The translations under genes and the position numbers were made by a program. From Winogradskyella algicola (GTDB taxonomy: Bacteria; Bacteroidota; Bacteroidia; Flavobacteriales; Flavobacteriaceae): a DNA stretch of 64,000 nucleotides. The stretch lies in assembly GCF_005869935.1 (NCBI RefSeq), contig NZ_SZQF01000003.1:1-64000 (forward strand), written 5' to 3'. Below are positions 18,168 to 26,556 of the stretch, one piece after another; within the stretch, counting starts at the first letter, position 1; every line of letters starts with the position of its first letter. Below the pieces are notes generated by a model that was not told the origin of the DNA, ran no database searches, and saw nothing but the letters and a program-made list of their open reading frames with translations.

Positions 18168-19130
18168 TTATTCAAATAGTTCACTGAAACCAAGATATTC
18201 AGTTTCAACAAAAAATATACTCCAGTTGCCGTATTCGTAGTTACCATAATTCTCAGCACGACTAAAGAAAAAATACTTTCCATCTCTCGAAAACCTAGGA
18301 CTGCTCTCTTCACCCTTTGTATTTGCTAAGGGACCTATTGGCTTTGCCCTACTCCATCCGTTTTGTGTCTTTTTAGAAACAAAGATATCTTCGCCTCCAG
18401 ATCCGCTAGGCACGCCATAGGAATTAAAAACCAAAAAATTTCCGTCTGGTGATATTACCGCAGAATAAACTACATAGTTCTCATCGTCAAAAAGTCCATC
18501 GATTACTTTTGGCGCTGAAAAATTTCCCCCTTCTAACTTCGTTTCATAAAGTTTGATTGATTTGGTGCCACGCACCATTGTGGTATAGTAAAAGGTCTCG
18601 TTGTCGTTTGTAAAAAAGAAATTATTATTTGATGACGGCCATTCTTCGCCTTCTTCTTGCACTTCATTTATTGGTGTAGGTAAAGGTACTGGTTCACTCC
18701 AACCAGTTTCTGTTCTTTCCATTTTCCAAATATTCATATCAAAGTTTCCTTTGTTTGGTTTATCTGGAATTGGTCGCTCAGAACCGAAATACATAAATTT
18801 TCCGTCTGGTGTTATCAATGGCGTTTCGTCTCTATCAATAGAGAAACTTGCCAAAACTGGTGTTGACCATTTACCATCGACCAACGTACTTTTATAAATG
18901 GTTTGTTTTTGTTCTGGCGCCCTTCTAGAAAAATATGTTGTAAGTCCATCCGTTGAAAACGTCAATTCAAATTCGCTGTTTTCTTCAGTAGAGATTATCC
19001 CTTGAGCAAAAGGAATAGGTTCAGAAACCACATCCTTTGAGTAATTTATTTCCGGTATTTGCTGGTCGCTTTTACAACTCAAAAACACCAAAATTGTGGT
19101 TAGCAGTACGTAGTTTAGTTTTTTCAGCAT
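18168..19130 (-). CDS. PD40 beta-propeller lipoprotein
   Basis: A 320-residue lipoprotein with signal peptide and lipobox ending at Cys19 (VFLSCKSD). The mature part is built of TolB/PD40-type blades: repeated patterns of the kind TPDGKFMYFGS, SPDGNFLVFNS and SRDGKYFFFSR (about 108-300). Such propellers usually mediate protein or ligand binding at the cell envelope. It belongs to the one-direction accessory block and is flanked on both sides by related palindromic elements (A and B). No enzymatic residues were identified; the specific ligand is unknown. Confidence 0.8.
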   Translation of the reverse strand: MLKKLNYVLLTTILVFLSCKSDQQIPEINYSKDVVSEPIPFAQGIISTEENSEFELTFSTDGLTTYFSRRAPEQKQTIYKSTLVDGKWSTPVLASFSIDRDETPLITPDGKFMYFGSERPIPDKPNKGNFDMNIWKMERTETGWSEPVPLPTPINEVQEEGEEWPSSNNNFFFTNDNETFYYTTMVRGTKSIKLYETKLEGGNFSAPKVIDGLFDDENYVVYSAVISPDGNFLVFNSYGVPSGSGGEDIFVSKKTQNGWSRAKPIGPLANTKGEESSPRFSRDGKYFFFSRAENYGNYEYGNWSIFFVETEYLGFSELFE

Positions 19131-19151
19131 GTTGATCTAAATGTTATCAAA

Positions 19152-19226
19152 CGATTTTTGTACGAGCAGTAATGGATGTTATGTAATTGCTTGTCGTATA
19201 GCAATATACGCTATTTCAACGAAAAA
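19152..19226 (-). repeat. Accessory-gene intergenic element B
   Basis: Shares a 52-bp core with element A (19175-19226, one mismatch). In gene sense it ends with ATTACTGCTCGTACAAAAATCG (19152-19173), 21 bp before the PD40 gene start. Next to it a further stem CGGTTTG/CAAACCG occupies about 19227-19250. Confidence 0.7.
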
Positions 19227-19287
19227 GCGGTTTGAGTAGCACCCAAACCGTTGTTACGTATTCACATTCCTGTATGTCGTTTATTAT

Positions 19288-19601
19288 TTATTTCCATCCA
19301 TCATAATTTGCTGCTTGTCGTATAAAATCAATCACGCTCGCATCATTTACCTCATCTAGTGTCTTTAGCTTAATATATCTTGTTTCCCCTGTTCCCAAAG
19401 GTGGTTGTGGATCAAAAGCTGCACCATTAAGAAAAACAATATTAGCAGACACATCATAAGCCGCAACTTCAATCAGCCATCCTAATGCATCGGTTCCGTA
19501 ATAGGCATTTCCCCATTTGCCATCCAATCTTCAATAACCTTATAATCAGGCTCTGGAATAGGCGGCTTCTTTGTTGAAAGTGGTTGACGTTCTTTATGCA
19601 T
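19288..19601 (-). pseudogene. DUF1801-like gene with internal frame-changing deletion
   Basis: Read from ATG at 19601, the frame gives MHKERQPLSTKKPPIPEPDY, then VIEDWMANGEMP. It then continues out of frame with the C-terminal part, which is open from TTG at 19527 (KWGNAYYGTDALGWLIEVAA to RQAANYDGWK). Both halves match the start and end of one DUF1801-like family as I recall it, while the middle (about 25-30 residues) is missing. The 16 bases AAATGGGGAAATGCCT encode ANGEMP in one frame and KWGNAY in the other, so a deletion between two short matching stretches explains the lesion. Only the 79-residue C-terminal frame could still be translated. Confidence 0.65.
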
Positions 19602-19964
19602 TCAATAGTGTTTTTCGGTACATTATCATTTTTATTATTAAATCTTTAGGTAAAGGCTTATCTAACGGAAATTGAACCGAACCTTTCCGCGTTTATATAC
19701 GGTCAATTCAGGTTCAAACTTTTCCATAGTTGTTGGGTGTGGATAAAGTCCAACGTGTTTTGTATAGCCTGCAATCATTATCTGCTGTTCCCTTTTTCCG
19801 TCTTTAACTAAAGCATAAGCGGGTATGTTATAGTTAAGTAGTTCAGTTGCATTAGGCGCAACTTTCAAAATACATGCTTTAAGTTCCAACAGCGCTTGTT
19901 TGGTTTCTTCGGGTTGAGCATTGATGTATTCGGCTACGGAATTATATGGGCTTGTCTCGCTCAT
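19594..19964 (-). pseudogene. DUF1801 (YdhG-like) gene with a one-base frameshift
   Basis: The ATG frame (19964 down to 19662) gives a 100-residue protein, MSETSPYNSVAEYINAQPEE to YKRGKVRFNFR. One extra G at the GG near 19684 restores GSVQFPLDKPLPKDLI and continues to a stop at 19594. That matches the normal DUF1801 ending (KGxIQFPLDKPxPxxLI). The restored frame overlaps the ATG of the next DUF1801-like gene by a few bases, as expected for a coupled pair. Either a real frameshift or a sequencing error in a short G run. DUF1801 proteins are small iron-chaperone-like folds of unclear role. Confidence 0.7.
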
Positions 19965-19973
19965 TGTAATGGG

Positions 19974-20384
19974 CTAATGCGTTTCCACGTATTTTTTGAA
20001 ATTTTCGAGTATCGCCTGCCAACCAGCACGCTGTTGTTCGTCGGTATGTGTGCCCTCAGCATCAAATGTTTCCCTCACATTTACCTCATCTCCGTTTTGC
20101 AAAAACGCAATATCCACTTTTCGTCCGTCCGACATTTTGTAAGAAATCAGTTCCTTGTCAATTATTTTGTCATAAGTTCCCGTAAAATCAAAGCCCATAC
20201 TACCGTCTTTCGCTTCCATGCGCCAAGAGAAATTCCCATTCGGTCTTAAATCATTTTCAGCATTTGGGCAACACCACGCATCAGTCGCAAAGTTCCAATT
20301 GGTAATGTGTTCTGGTCGTGTCCAATAGTTCCAAACCCTGTCAAGATCGGATTTGATAGAAGTTTGAACAGTTATGCTTTCCAT
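19974..20384 (-). CDS. SRPBCC (AHSA1-like) family protein
   Basis: A 136-residue protein with the START/Bet v1-like helix-grip pattern: an N-terminal strand (ITVQTSIKSDLDRVWNYWT), the TRPEHITNWNFATDAWCCP block (about 22-40), GSMGFDFTGTYDKI, and a C-terminal long helix (GWQAILENFKKYVET). This fits the AHSA1 subgroup, small hydrophobic-ligand binding proteins of varied function. It lies 9 bp upstream of the frameshifted DUF1801 gene. SRPBCC and DUF1801 genes are often neighbours in Bacteroidetes, so a common transcript is likely. Confidence 0.85.
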   Translation of the reverse strand: MESITVQTSIKSDLDRVWNYWTRPEHITNWNFATDAWCCPNAENDLRPNGNFSWRMEAKDGSMGFDFTGTYDKIIDKELISYKMSDGRKVDIAFLQNGDEVNVRETFDAEGTHTDEQQRAGWQAILENFKKYVETH

Positions 20385-20423
20385 ATCTTTTATGTTTTAC
20401 GTTCTGCTGAAATGCACCACAAA

Positions 20424-20446
20424 GGCCTCATACAACAGCAAGTTAC
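20424..20446 (-). repeat. Conserved block upstream of the SRPBCC gene
   Basis: In gene sense it reads GTAACTTGCTGTTGTATGAG, related to the blocks at 22959-22981 (GTAACGAGCTGTACACAAG) and 22317-22338. It lies 39 bp before the SRPBCC start codon. Similarity is partial (GTAAC and GCTGT shared), so this is the weakest member. Confidence 0.4.
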
Positions 20447-20593
20447 AACATTAAAGGTAATAATTTTTAGTTAAGAACTGACGTTAGTAATTTCGAGCAG
20501 ATTCGGTTAGGCCTGACCTGAGCTTGTCGAAGGGAATACCGCTAGCAAACACATATGCGTAAATATTTTACAGTTATACATTGGCGGCAATAA

Positions 20594-22291
20594 TTATTTC
20601 TCATATACTATTTCTCCTTCTTTGATGGTTTTTAAAACCTGTATATCTTTTATATTTTCAGGATTTACTTTCAATGGGTTTTTATCTAAAATCACAAAAT
20701 CAGCGAGTTTCCCTTTTTCAAGACTTCCTTTTCTGTCTTCCTCAAAATGTTGATATGCCGACCATATGGTTATTGCCTGTAAAGCCTCGTAGGGTGATAA
20801 CCTTTCATTAGGACCAATGATTTTACCAGAACGAGAAGTCCGTTCTACTGCTGTCCACAAAACGCGCATTAAATTAGGTAGTGCAACTGGTGCATCGGTG
20901 TGAATAGTAATATCCATTCCCTTTTTTAGTGCTGTTTTTACCGGACTAATACTTTGGACTAAAGAATCACCAATAAGTTGAGTATGCCAATCTCCCCAAT
21001 AAAATGTATGCAACGGAAATAGAGAAGCAATCATTTTCATGTCTTTGGCTTCATTTAACTGGTCTTCCCTAATGTATTGCCCGTGGATAATAACATCGCG
21101 TCTGTTTTCCTTTCCGTATTTTTCTTGTAGTGGTTTCATTGTTCTAATAAATTGGTCAATTGCAGCATCTCCATTAGTATGTGCTAAAATTTGCCAATTA
21201 TTTTTAAACCCTTTTTCTAATATGGAAGTCACCACGCTATCGTTAGGTATAGCTGGGTAACCACTATAATCGTGTGGCATTCCTTGTGGCGGAATAAGAT
21301 AAGGTTCTGTTCTCCAAGCAGTTCTGCCTTGGGGCGAACCATCTAATGTAACCTTCATTCCACCTATCCTATAGTTGTTAGTATAATCTTTACTATTCCA
21401 TTTACTGTCCATGTATGCATCTACAAAGGCGTAATCTATATAGCTCACTACATCAATTTTATATAGATCCCTCTCTGCCATAGCAACTAGCATTTCATGA
21501 TTTTCCATTGCTCTCCCTTCCTGAGCCGTTGTGTATCCGTAAGACAATGCCATTTCTTGTCCGGCTTCAAAAAATCTTATCACGGCTTCCTCAGATTTGG
21601 GTGCAATAGCTTGCAGCATATACGGAATCGCAGCCAGTTCTTCTAAAACACCATTAGGTTCTGTAGAGTTGTTTTCGCGTCTTATAATGCCGCCCTCAGG
21701 ATTTTTACTGTTTTCATCAATTCCCAATTTTTCTAATCCTTTTGAGTTCACTACTGCAAAGTGTCCTGAAATGTGCGTTATCATTATTGGAAATTCTGTA
21801 CTTACTTCATCTAGATCGTGTTTAGTAGGGAACCGTTTTTCTTTTAAGATAGAATCATCAAACCCAGTACCAAAAATCCAGCCTGTCAAAGCTCTATTTT
21901 CAGGTGTATTCCATGCTTTTAGGACTGAAATTAAAGTGTTCATGTCATCAACATTGGCGTCAGGCGAAGCTAATAATTGCGCACCAATTGCCTGTGCGCC
22001 AAAATTAGCAAAATGGGCATGCCCATCAATTAATCCCGGAACGAGTGTTTTTCCTTCCAAATCAATCATATGGTGATCTTTTCCAGCAATTGTCATGGCG
22101 TCTTCACTAGAGCCAGTAAAGATTATTTTTCCGTCTTGTTCAACTATGGCTTCAACATAATTTGCCGTATCACCAACCATAGTAATAATATCACCATTAT
22201 AGTATACTGTTGAAACATTAGATTTATCAGTTTTTTCGCAGGAACTAAAAAGAGTTAGTCCTAAAACTAGAAGCAAAATTTTATTTGTCAT
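20594..22291 (-). CDS. Amidohydrolase family lipoprotein (YtcJ-like)
   Basis: About 565 residues from ATG at 22291, which begins a lipoprotein signal (MTNKILLLVLGLTLFSSC); the longer TTG frame at 22315 is less likely. It is a metal-dependent amidohydrolase of the YtcJ/TIM-barrel type: GLIDGHAHFANFG (about 89-101) gives the HxH motif, then a lysine-containing strand, and late histidines/aspartate (HTNGDAAID, ITIHTDAPVALP). C-terminal GKLADFVILDKNP is the usual urease-superfamily ending. The substrate is unknown. It is exported to the envelope by its lipobox, so it probably acts on imported or periplasmic amides. Confidence 0.85.
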   Translation of the reverse strand: MTNKILLLVLGLTLFSSCEKTDKSNVSTVYYNGDIITMVGDTANYVEAIVEQDGKIIFTGSSEDAMTIAGKDHHMIDLEGKTLVPGLIDGHAHFANFGAQAIGAQLLASPDANVDDMNTLISVLKAWNTPENRALTGWIFGTGFDDSILKEKRFPTKHDLDEVSTEFPIMITHISGHFAVVNSKGLEKLGIDENSKNPEGGIIRRENNSTEPNGVLEELAAIPYMLQAIAPKSEEAVIRFFEAGQEMALSYGYTTAQEGRAMENHEMLVAMAERDLYKIDVVSYIDYAFVDAYMDSKWNSKDYTNNYRIGGMKVTLDGSPQGRTAWRTEPYLIPPQGMPHDYSGYPAIPNDSVVTSILEKGFKNNWQILAHTNGDAAIDQFIRTMKPLQEKYGKENRRDVIIHGQYIREDQLNEAKDMKMIASLFPLHTFYWGDWHTQLIGDSLVQSISPVKTALKKGMDITIHTDAPVALPNLMRVLWTAVERTSRSGKIIGPNERLSPYEALQAITIWSAYQHFEEDRKGSLEKGKLADFVILDKNPLKVNPENIKDIQVLKTIKEGEIVYEK

Positions 22292-22316
22292 TATTTCGGT
22301 TTTAAGTAGTGCCAAT

Positions 22317-22440
22317 GGTTTAGGCTATGAGTCGTTACAAAAAAAAATTCACCATACTTATTGTATCGCGACCGAAAGATAACAAATTACAACGACACAA
22401 GCATTATATGCAAACCAGTAAAGCAATTCAGCCTCAATAG
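22317..22440 (-). repeat. Accessory-gene intergenic element D
   Basis: In gene sense it contains GGCTGAATT and AATTTGTTATCTTTCGGTCG, words also found in the 128-242 element (GGCTGAATT, AATTTGCTATCTTTAGGTTA). It ends with GTAACGACTCATAGCC (22323-22338), 25 bp before the amidohydrolase ATG. Confidence 0.6.
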
Positions 22441-22472
22441 CTTATAGCCTCTACTGTAGCGCGTTTTCATTT

Positions 22473-22934
22473 TCAAAATTCAGGAAGTCTAATGTTCAAA
22501 TAATGTGCTTCAATGAATTCAAATTGTGAAATCTCAACAGTTTGTTCGTCGCCTTCATCAGCTTTCCATTTTGTTAGAGCATAAATATTATACCCTTTTT
22601 TATTATGCATTCCAAGCGGTGAGATAGCCTTACTAAAGTCTGTCCAAATTGTTATGTCTAGCTTTTCTAATTTAGTCAAATCACAGTCATGGTTTTTAAA
22701 ATGCTCTGGCAACCAATTTAAATAATCGTTAAGTAATTGTCTGCTTGCTTTAGATTCCGCCTCTTTTGGTTTTATTTCTCTGTTTATAAAGTCAAAATTT
22801 GCTCGGTTTTCTTTTCCGATTTTATATAAATCAATAAGTACATTTACAGCAAGCCGTCCGCTTTTCATATAGTCAATACTCATAAACGAATGCGTAAAAT
22901 TGTGAATTGCCGATTTATAATTTTTGTACTTCAT
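22473..22934 (-). CDS. Hypothetical protein
   Basis: A 153-residue soluble protein, MKYKNYKSAIHNFTHSFMSI to FEFIEAHYLNIRLPEF. I do not recognise the family. Composition is normal for a folded cytoplasmic protein: mixed helices at the N-terminus, a WLPEHFKNH segment mid-way, and aromatic strands at the end. It is the first gene of the same-direction accessory block. It is preceded at 24 bp by the conserved block 22959-22981, which argues that it is a real gene of the same class as its neighbours. Confidence 0.6.
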   Translation of the reverse strand: MKYKNYKSAIHNFTHSFMSIDYMKSGRLAVNVLIDLYKIGKENRANFDFINREIKPKEAESKASRQLLNDYLNWLPEHFKNHDCDLTKLEKLDITIWTDFSKAISPLGMHNKKGYNIYALTKWKADEGDEQTVEISQFEFIEAHYLNIRLPEF

Positions 22935-23326
22935 AGGCTTTTCGCAAATGTGTTACTGCGGTCTTGTGTACAGCTCGTTACCTGTAAATTATCAATTATT
23001 GTAGAATTAGGCAACAAGTAAATTTTTTAAATTTTACTATATATCTTTTTTATACCAACGGATTTTAACCAAAGTAAATATTAAGAAACAGGCTTTAGCT
23101 ATTGTAAAATCAGGATTGTCTTAAGCCGAGAACCTCTTTTCAAAATTAGCATAAAATGACTTGCTTTTTAACTCAGTTCTTTGTTGTGTTTTCGTACTTT
23201 ATTTTCCGTTTTATTTGTAGCGTTGGAAAGGCATACTCTTTTGTAATTTTTGGCGTAGCATTGGCTGTAGTGAATTGCGAATGTGTATGATTTAGAGCTA
23301 GGGCTTGATTCATAAATATTTCATTC
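22935..23326. other. Gap with element E and a possible gene remnant
   Basis: Contains the block 22959-22981 (gene sense GTAACGAGCTGTACACAAG). A second stretch near 23000-23020 includes GTTGCCTAAT in gene sense, also found beside element A. Then there is about 200 bp of mixed sequence. No complete gene was found; a minus-strand frame near 23180-23320 is open but lacks a convincing start. This gap separates the accessory block from the defence-like operon. Confidence 0.5.
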
Positions 23327-25150
23327 TTAAACTAACCATTGCGTTAGAGTTTTTCCATCACATTCCATCGCATTTTTTAAATCAGTTTCTACAATATTGG
23401 GAACACTTCTATCTGTAAATGTTCTATTTAAAGCATTAGTAATTACTTCACAAGTATAAGGTCCTCTTAATATATCGTTCAATTTTGCATCTTGAGTGTA
23501 TGCTAATGGTGGTGAATCCGTGTCCATTGCAAAGTCAACTCCTTCTCTTGTCCATTTATTAAATGAAAATTCTGGTGTAGAAAATGAAATATCTCCATCA
23601 TTATCTATCTTATAAACATAAGTAGCAGTTACCAGTTCAGCAGTATATGAGATTGCAGGTAAAGTAATAGTGAATACTTTATTCTTTTCGATTACAACCT
23701 CTCTTTTTGGTAATTCAATTTTTTGTAAATCATCTATAACTTTAAAAGCAGCTTCTATGTCATTTTTATAAATTGGACTTTCAATATCATCGTGCGACAT
23801 TGGATTTAACAATACAGTTTTATATGTTTTTAGTCCATCAATTATTGAGTCTGGAATTTCTATTTCTAAATCTTTATAATATTCCTTTAAACGATTTATT
23901 AATGTATCCAATTTTGGTGGTTTTAAAAGACCTTTTACTTCCTCACTTAACGTATGTGTTTCAGGTAGTTTTTCTTTAAGCGTTTTTTCTAAAACTTTAC
24001 GTAAAGAATTGGCAGCAGCTGGATAGTCATAACTATTTTTATATAGTTCAGCTTTTTGTATTTCAGTTTTTACTTTGTCGTTAATTTCTGGACCATTTAC
24101 ACCTTTATAAAATTCAAGAAATTTCCAATTGGTTAGCTGTACTTTTGCGACTTCATACCAATGCCTATCATAAGTTGTAATGAATATTTGAAACTGCTCA
24201 AATTCTGGCTCTTTTAAAAGTTTTATGAGTTTTAAACGATGCTCATTGTCTAATCCGATTAGTATATCATCTAGAAATAGAATTTTAATTTCTTCCGAAA
24301 ATCTAGACTGTCTCAATATTGCAGCTAAAAAAATACTTATTGCAATTGCAGAAAGTTTAGCCTCATTCAAAGCGAAATGAGGATAATGACTATCTAAAGA
24401 AGTACCATCACTTTCAATATTTAATAAAATCTTACTTTGTGATATTCCGCCCCATTGATTTACTTGAATCGTATGTCTATTGAACTCTATTTTTAGATCA
24501 GGAACTAATTTTTCTAAAACTTTATTAACTGCTGGTGCTAAATAATCAGGATTACCACTTAAAAAGAGTTTATTTAAAGCATTATTAAATGATAATGCTT
24601 TGCGTTCAACAGAAGCCTTTTTTTGTCTATGCTGATTAAAATCTTTACCTCTTCCTACTGTTTTTTTACTTTCTTCTAAAACATCTTTCCACAATTCACC
24701 CAATTCAATTCCACCTGTAATTGTTTGAGATTTAAAATGCTTTAGAACTCCATTAATAATTAAGTTAAAAACATTAAGTTCATCTTTCAATTTTACGTTG
24801 TGAACTCCTAATAAATGTTTGTATGTGATAAAACTTTTTAATCTATTACAGTCCGTGATTGAAGCTGTATTTGTAGTCTTTGTACTTTCATTTAATGTAA
24901 ATTTTGCATTACCATCAAACTCAACTTCAATAGCACAATCTGTTTGTCCATCAGTTAAATAAAGGTTTCGCAAATTTGCCATATTGATATTTTCAACACT
25001 AGATTGAAAAAAATCCTTTAGGGCATAATACACGGAACTTTTACCACTTCCATTTTCTCCATAAATAAAAACGTTTTTTCCACTCACAGCAATATTTTCA
25101 GACCGTTGAAATGCTTTGTATTTATTTATGGTTAGGTTTTGGATTTTCAT
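23327..25150 (-). CDS. SMC/RecF-like AAA ATPase of the defence-like operon
   Basis: A 607-residue protein. Walker A GENGSGKSS is at 31-39 after an N-terminal KIQNLTINKYKAF strand typical of RecF/SMC-like ABC ATPases. A signature-like LNEAKLSAIAIS (about 261-272) is followed by Walker B ILFLDDILIGLD (290-301) and a switch-His region (FITTYDRHWY). No long coiled coil was seen. The C-terminal 250 residues start with a helical segment (SYDYPAAANSLRKVLEKTLK) and have no recognised domain. Similar ATPases act with nucleases in Septu and Gabija systems. It is the last gene of the operon, 1 bp after the DUF262-HNH gene. Confidence 0.82.
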   Translation of the reverse strand: MKIQNLTINKYKAFQRSENIAVSGKNVFIYGENGSGKSSVYYALKDFFQSSVENINMANLRNLYLTDGQTDCAIEVEFDGNAKFTLNESTKTTNTASITDCNRLKSFITYKHLLGVHNVKLKDELNVFNLIINGVLKHFKSQTITGGIELGELWKDVLEESKKTVGRGKDFNQHRQKKASVERKALSFNNALNKLFLSGNPDYLAPAVNKVLEKLVPDLKIEFNRHTIQVNQWGGISQSKILLNIESDGTSLDSHYPHFALNEAKLSAIAISIFLAAILRQSRFSEEIKILFLDDILIGLDNEHRLKLIKLLKEPEFEQFQIFITTYDRHWYEVAKVQLTNWKFLEFYKGVNGPEINDKVKTEIQKAELYKNSYDYPAAANSLRKVLEKTLKEKLPETHTLSEEVKGLLKPPKLDTLINRLKEYYKDLEIEIPDSIIDGLKTYKTVLLNPMSHDDIESPIYKNDIEAAFKVIDDLQKIELPKREVVIEKNKVFTITLPAISYTAELVTATYVYKIDNDGDISFSTPEFSFNKWTREGVDFAMDTDSPPLAYTQDAKLNDILRGPYTCEVITNALNRTFTDRSVPNIVETDLKNAMECDGKTLTQWLV

Positions 25151-25151
25151 A

Positions 25152-26549
25152 TTAACTCACTTTTGCACCTTTAGATTGATTATGATGAGCACATAATAAC
25201 TCTCCGTTTTCTAAAATAGTCTGACCTCCTTTAGCGTGTGGAAAAACGTGGTCAGCTTGATAATTAGACCAACTTACTCTTGCTTCTTTTTCGGGTTTAC
25301 CTTCACGTAGGCACTCCTGACATAATCCTTTACCATCACGATAAATTATGATTCTTTGTAACTCTGAAAAGGCTCTATTTTCATCTTTTTCTTTTAACTC
25401 AAAAAGGTTATCTTTTAAATACTCGAAAAAGATTTGTCTCATAATTCTATCTCTGACTTCTAAATCGTGTTCTCCTTGTTGTCTACGATTACTAAACGTC
25501 AACATATCGGTATCTTCAGAATCTTCGTAAGTTTTCCAACGCGTATGAAAAGCATAAATAAATTCACGAACTATATTTTTGGTATCATTATCTAATACAT
25601 AATGCATTCTTAAATGACGAATGAGCATATATACAGAAATGATGAAATACTCTACTGAAAACTCTTTTATGCCGTTTTTATCGTCTAACATTGGGTCATC
25701 TTTAAAAATATCGTAGAATACTTTTAAATTTTTGCGTACCGCAACAGCTTCATTATTATTCTCGAAAGTATAATCTCCTATACCATTTGATGTTTTGGCT
25801 TCTTCAATAAACTCTGTTATTTTTTTATCGCCTAATTCGGCATAACCACCATTTTTTTCAATAAGAAGAAACCTCGCCATAAATTGTAAATGCTTCATTC
25901 TATCATTATCTACATTCAATAGTTTGAAAAATGGCATTTTATCTGGATTACTATCTATTGGCTCGTATTTGTTATAATCAAAGGTTAAGTCATCAGCATA
26001 TTTTACTATAAAATTTCTACTTAAACTTGATAATTGCGCGTGTGCAACTTCCATATAGTTTAAGGTTTCGCCTTGTTGTAACCTCCAAAAAATCTCGGTA
26101 GCAATAATTTGGTGGTTTACATTATTTGGTTCATCGATATTTAAAATAACATCGGCTTGGTAGGTTAAGGATCTATCAATAAATTTTCGGACTTCTGAAT
26201 TAAGGTCTTTGTAATATTTACCTGCAATACCTTCACCTAAATCTGCCAATGTTTTTGGTAATTTGTATTTGTTTTCAAAGAACTCCTGTACCGTAGTAAT
26301 TCGTTGTTGGCCATCTACAATTTCATTAACTGTACGGTCATCACTTAATCGTACTCTGCGAATAACTAACTTGGGGATATAATATCGCCTAAACAAACTA
26401 TCCATTAGGGCTTGTTTCTTTTTTACCTTCCATACTGCTTTACGTTGGTATGGTGGTCTTGTTACAAACTCATCTTTGTATTTATGAAAATCTTCTATAG
26501 GAAAACTTTCCTGAACTATTGTATATTCTGTCTTTGGATTAAATGCCAT
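25152..26549 (-). CDS. DUF262 protein with C-terminal HNH nuclease
   Basis: A 465-residue protein. The N-terminal DUF262 domain has PPYQRKAVW (32-40) and the nucleotide-sensing motif DGQQR (79-83) in IVDGQQRITTVQEFF. The C-terminus is an HNH domain: CQECL (about 411), then YQADHVFPHAKGG, then LLCAHHNQSKGAK. DUF262 with a nuclease is the layout of GmrS/GmrD and SspE, which restrict DNA according to its modification state. It is 7 bp after the methylase gene and 1 bp before the ATPase gene. It is the likely nuclease effector of the operon (inference). Confidence 0.87.
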   Translation of the reverse strand: MAFNPKTEYTIVQESFPIEDFHKYKDEFVTRPPYQRKAVWKVKKKQALMDSLFRRYYIPKLVIRRVRLSDDRTVNEIVDGQQRITTVQEFFENKYKLPKTLADLGEGIAGKYYKDLNSEVRKFIDRSLTYQADVILNIDEPNNVNHQIIATEIFWRLQQGETLNYMEVAHAQLSSLSRNFIVKYADDLTFDYNKYEPIDSNPDKMPFFKLLNVDNDRMKHLQFMARFLLIEKNGGYAELGDKKITEFIEEAKTSNGIGDYTFENNNEAVAVRKNLKVFYDIFKDDPMLDDKNGIKEFSVEYFIISVYMLIRHLRMHYVLDNDTKNIVREFIYAFHTRWKTYEDSEDTDMLTFSNRRQQGEHDLEVRDRIMRQIFFEYLKDNLFELKEKDENRAFSELQRIIIYRDGKGLCQECLREGKPEKEARVSWSNYQADHVFPHAKGGQTILENGELLCAHHNQSKGAKVS

Positions 26550-26556
26550 TGTTTAA

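Noticed and set aside
18004-22981. Canonical integron attC array
   Set aside because: The RYYYAAC and GTTRRRY cores are not found at the ends of the elements and there is no tyrosine integrase in the window; kept only as an attC-like possibility.
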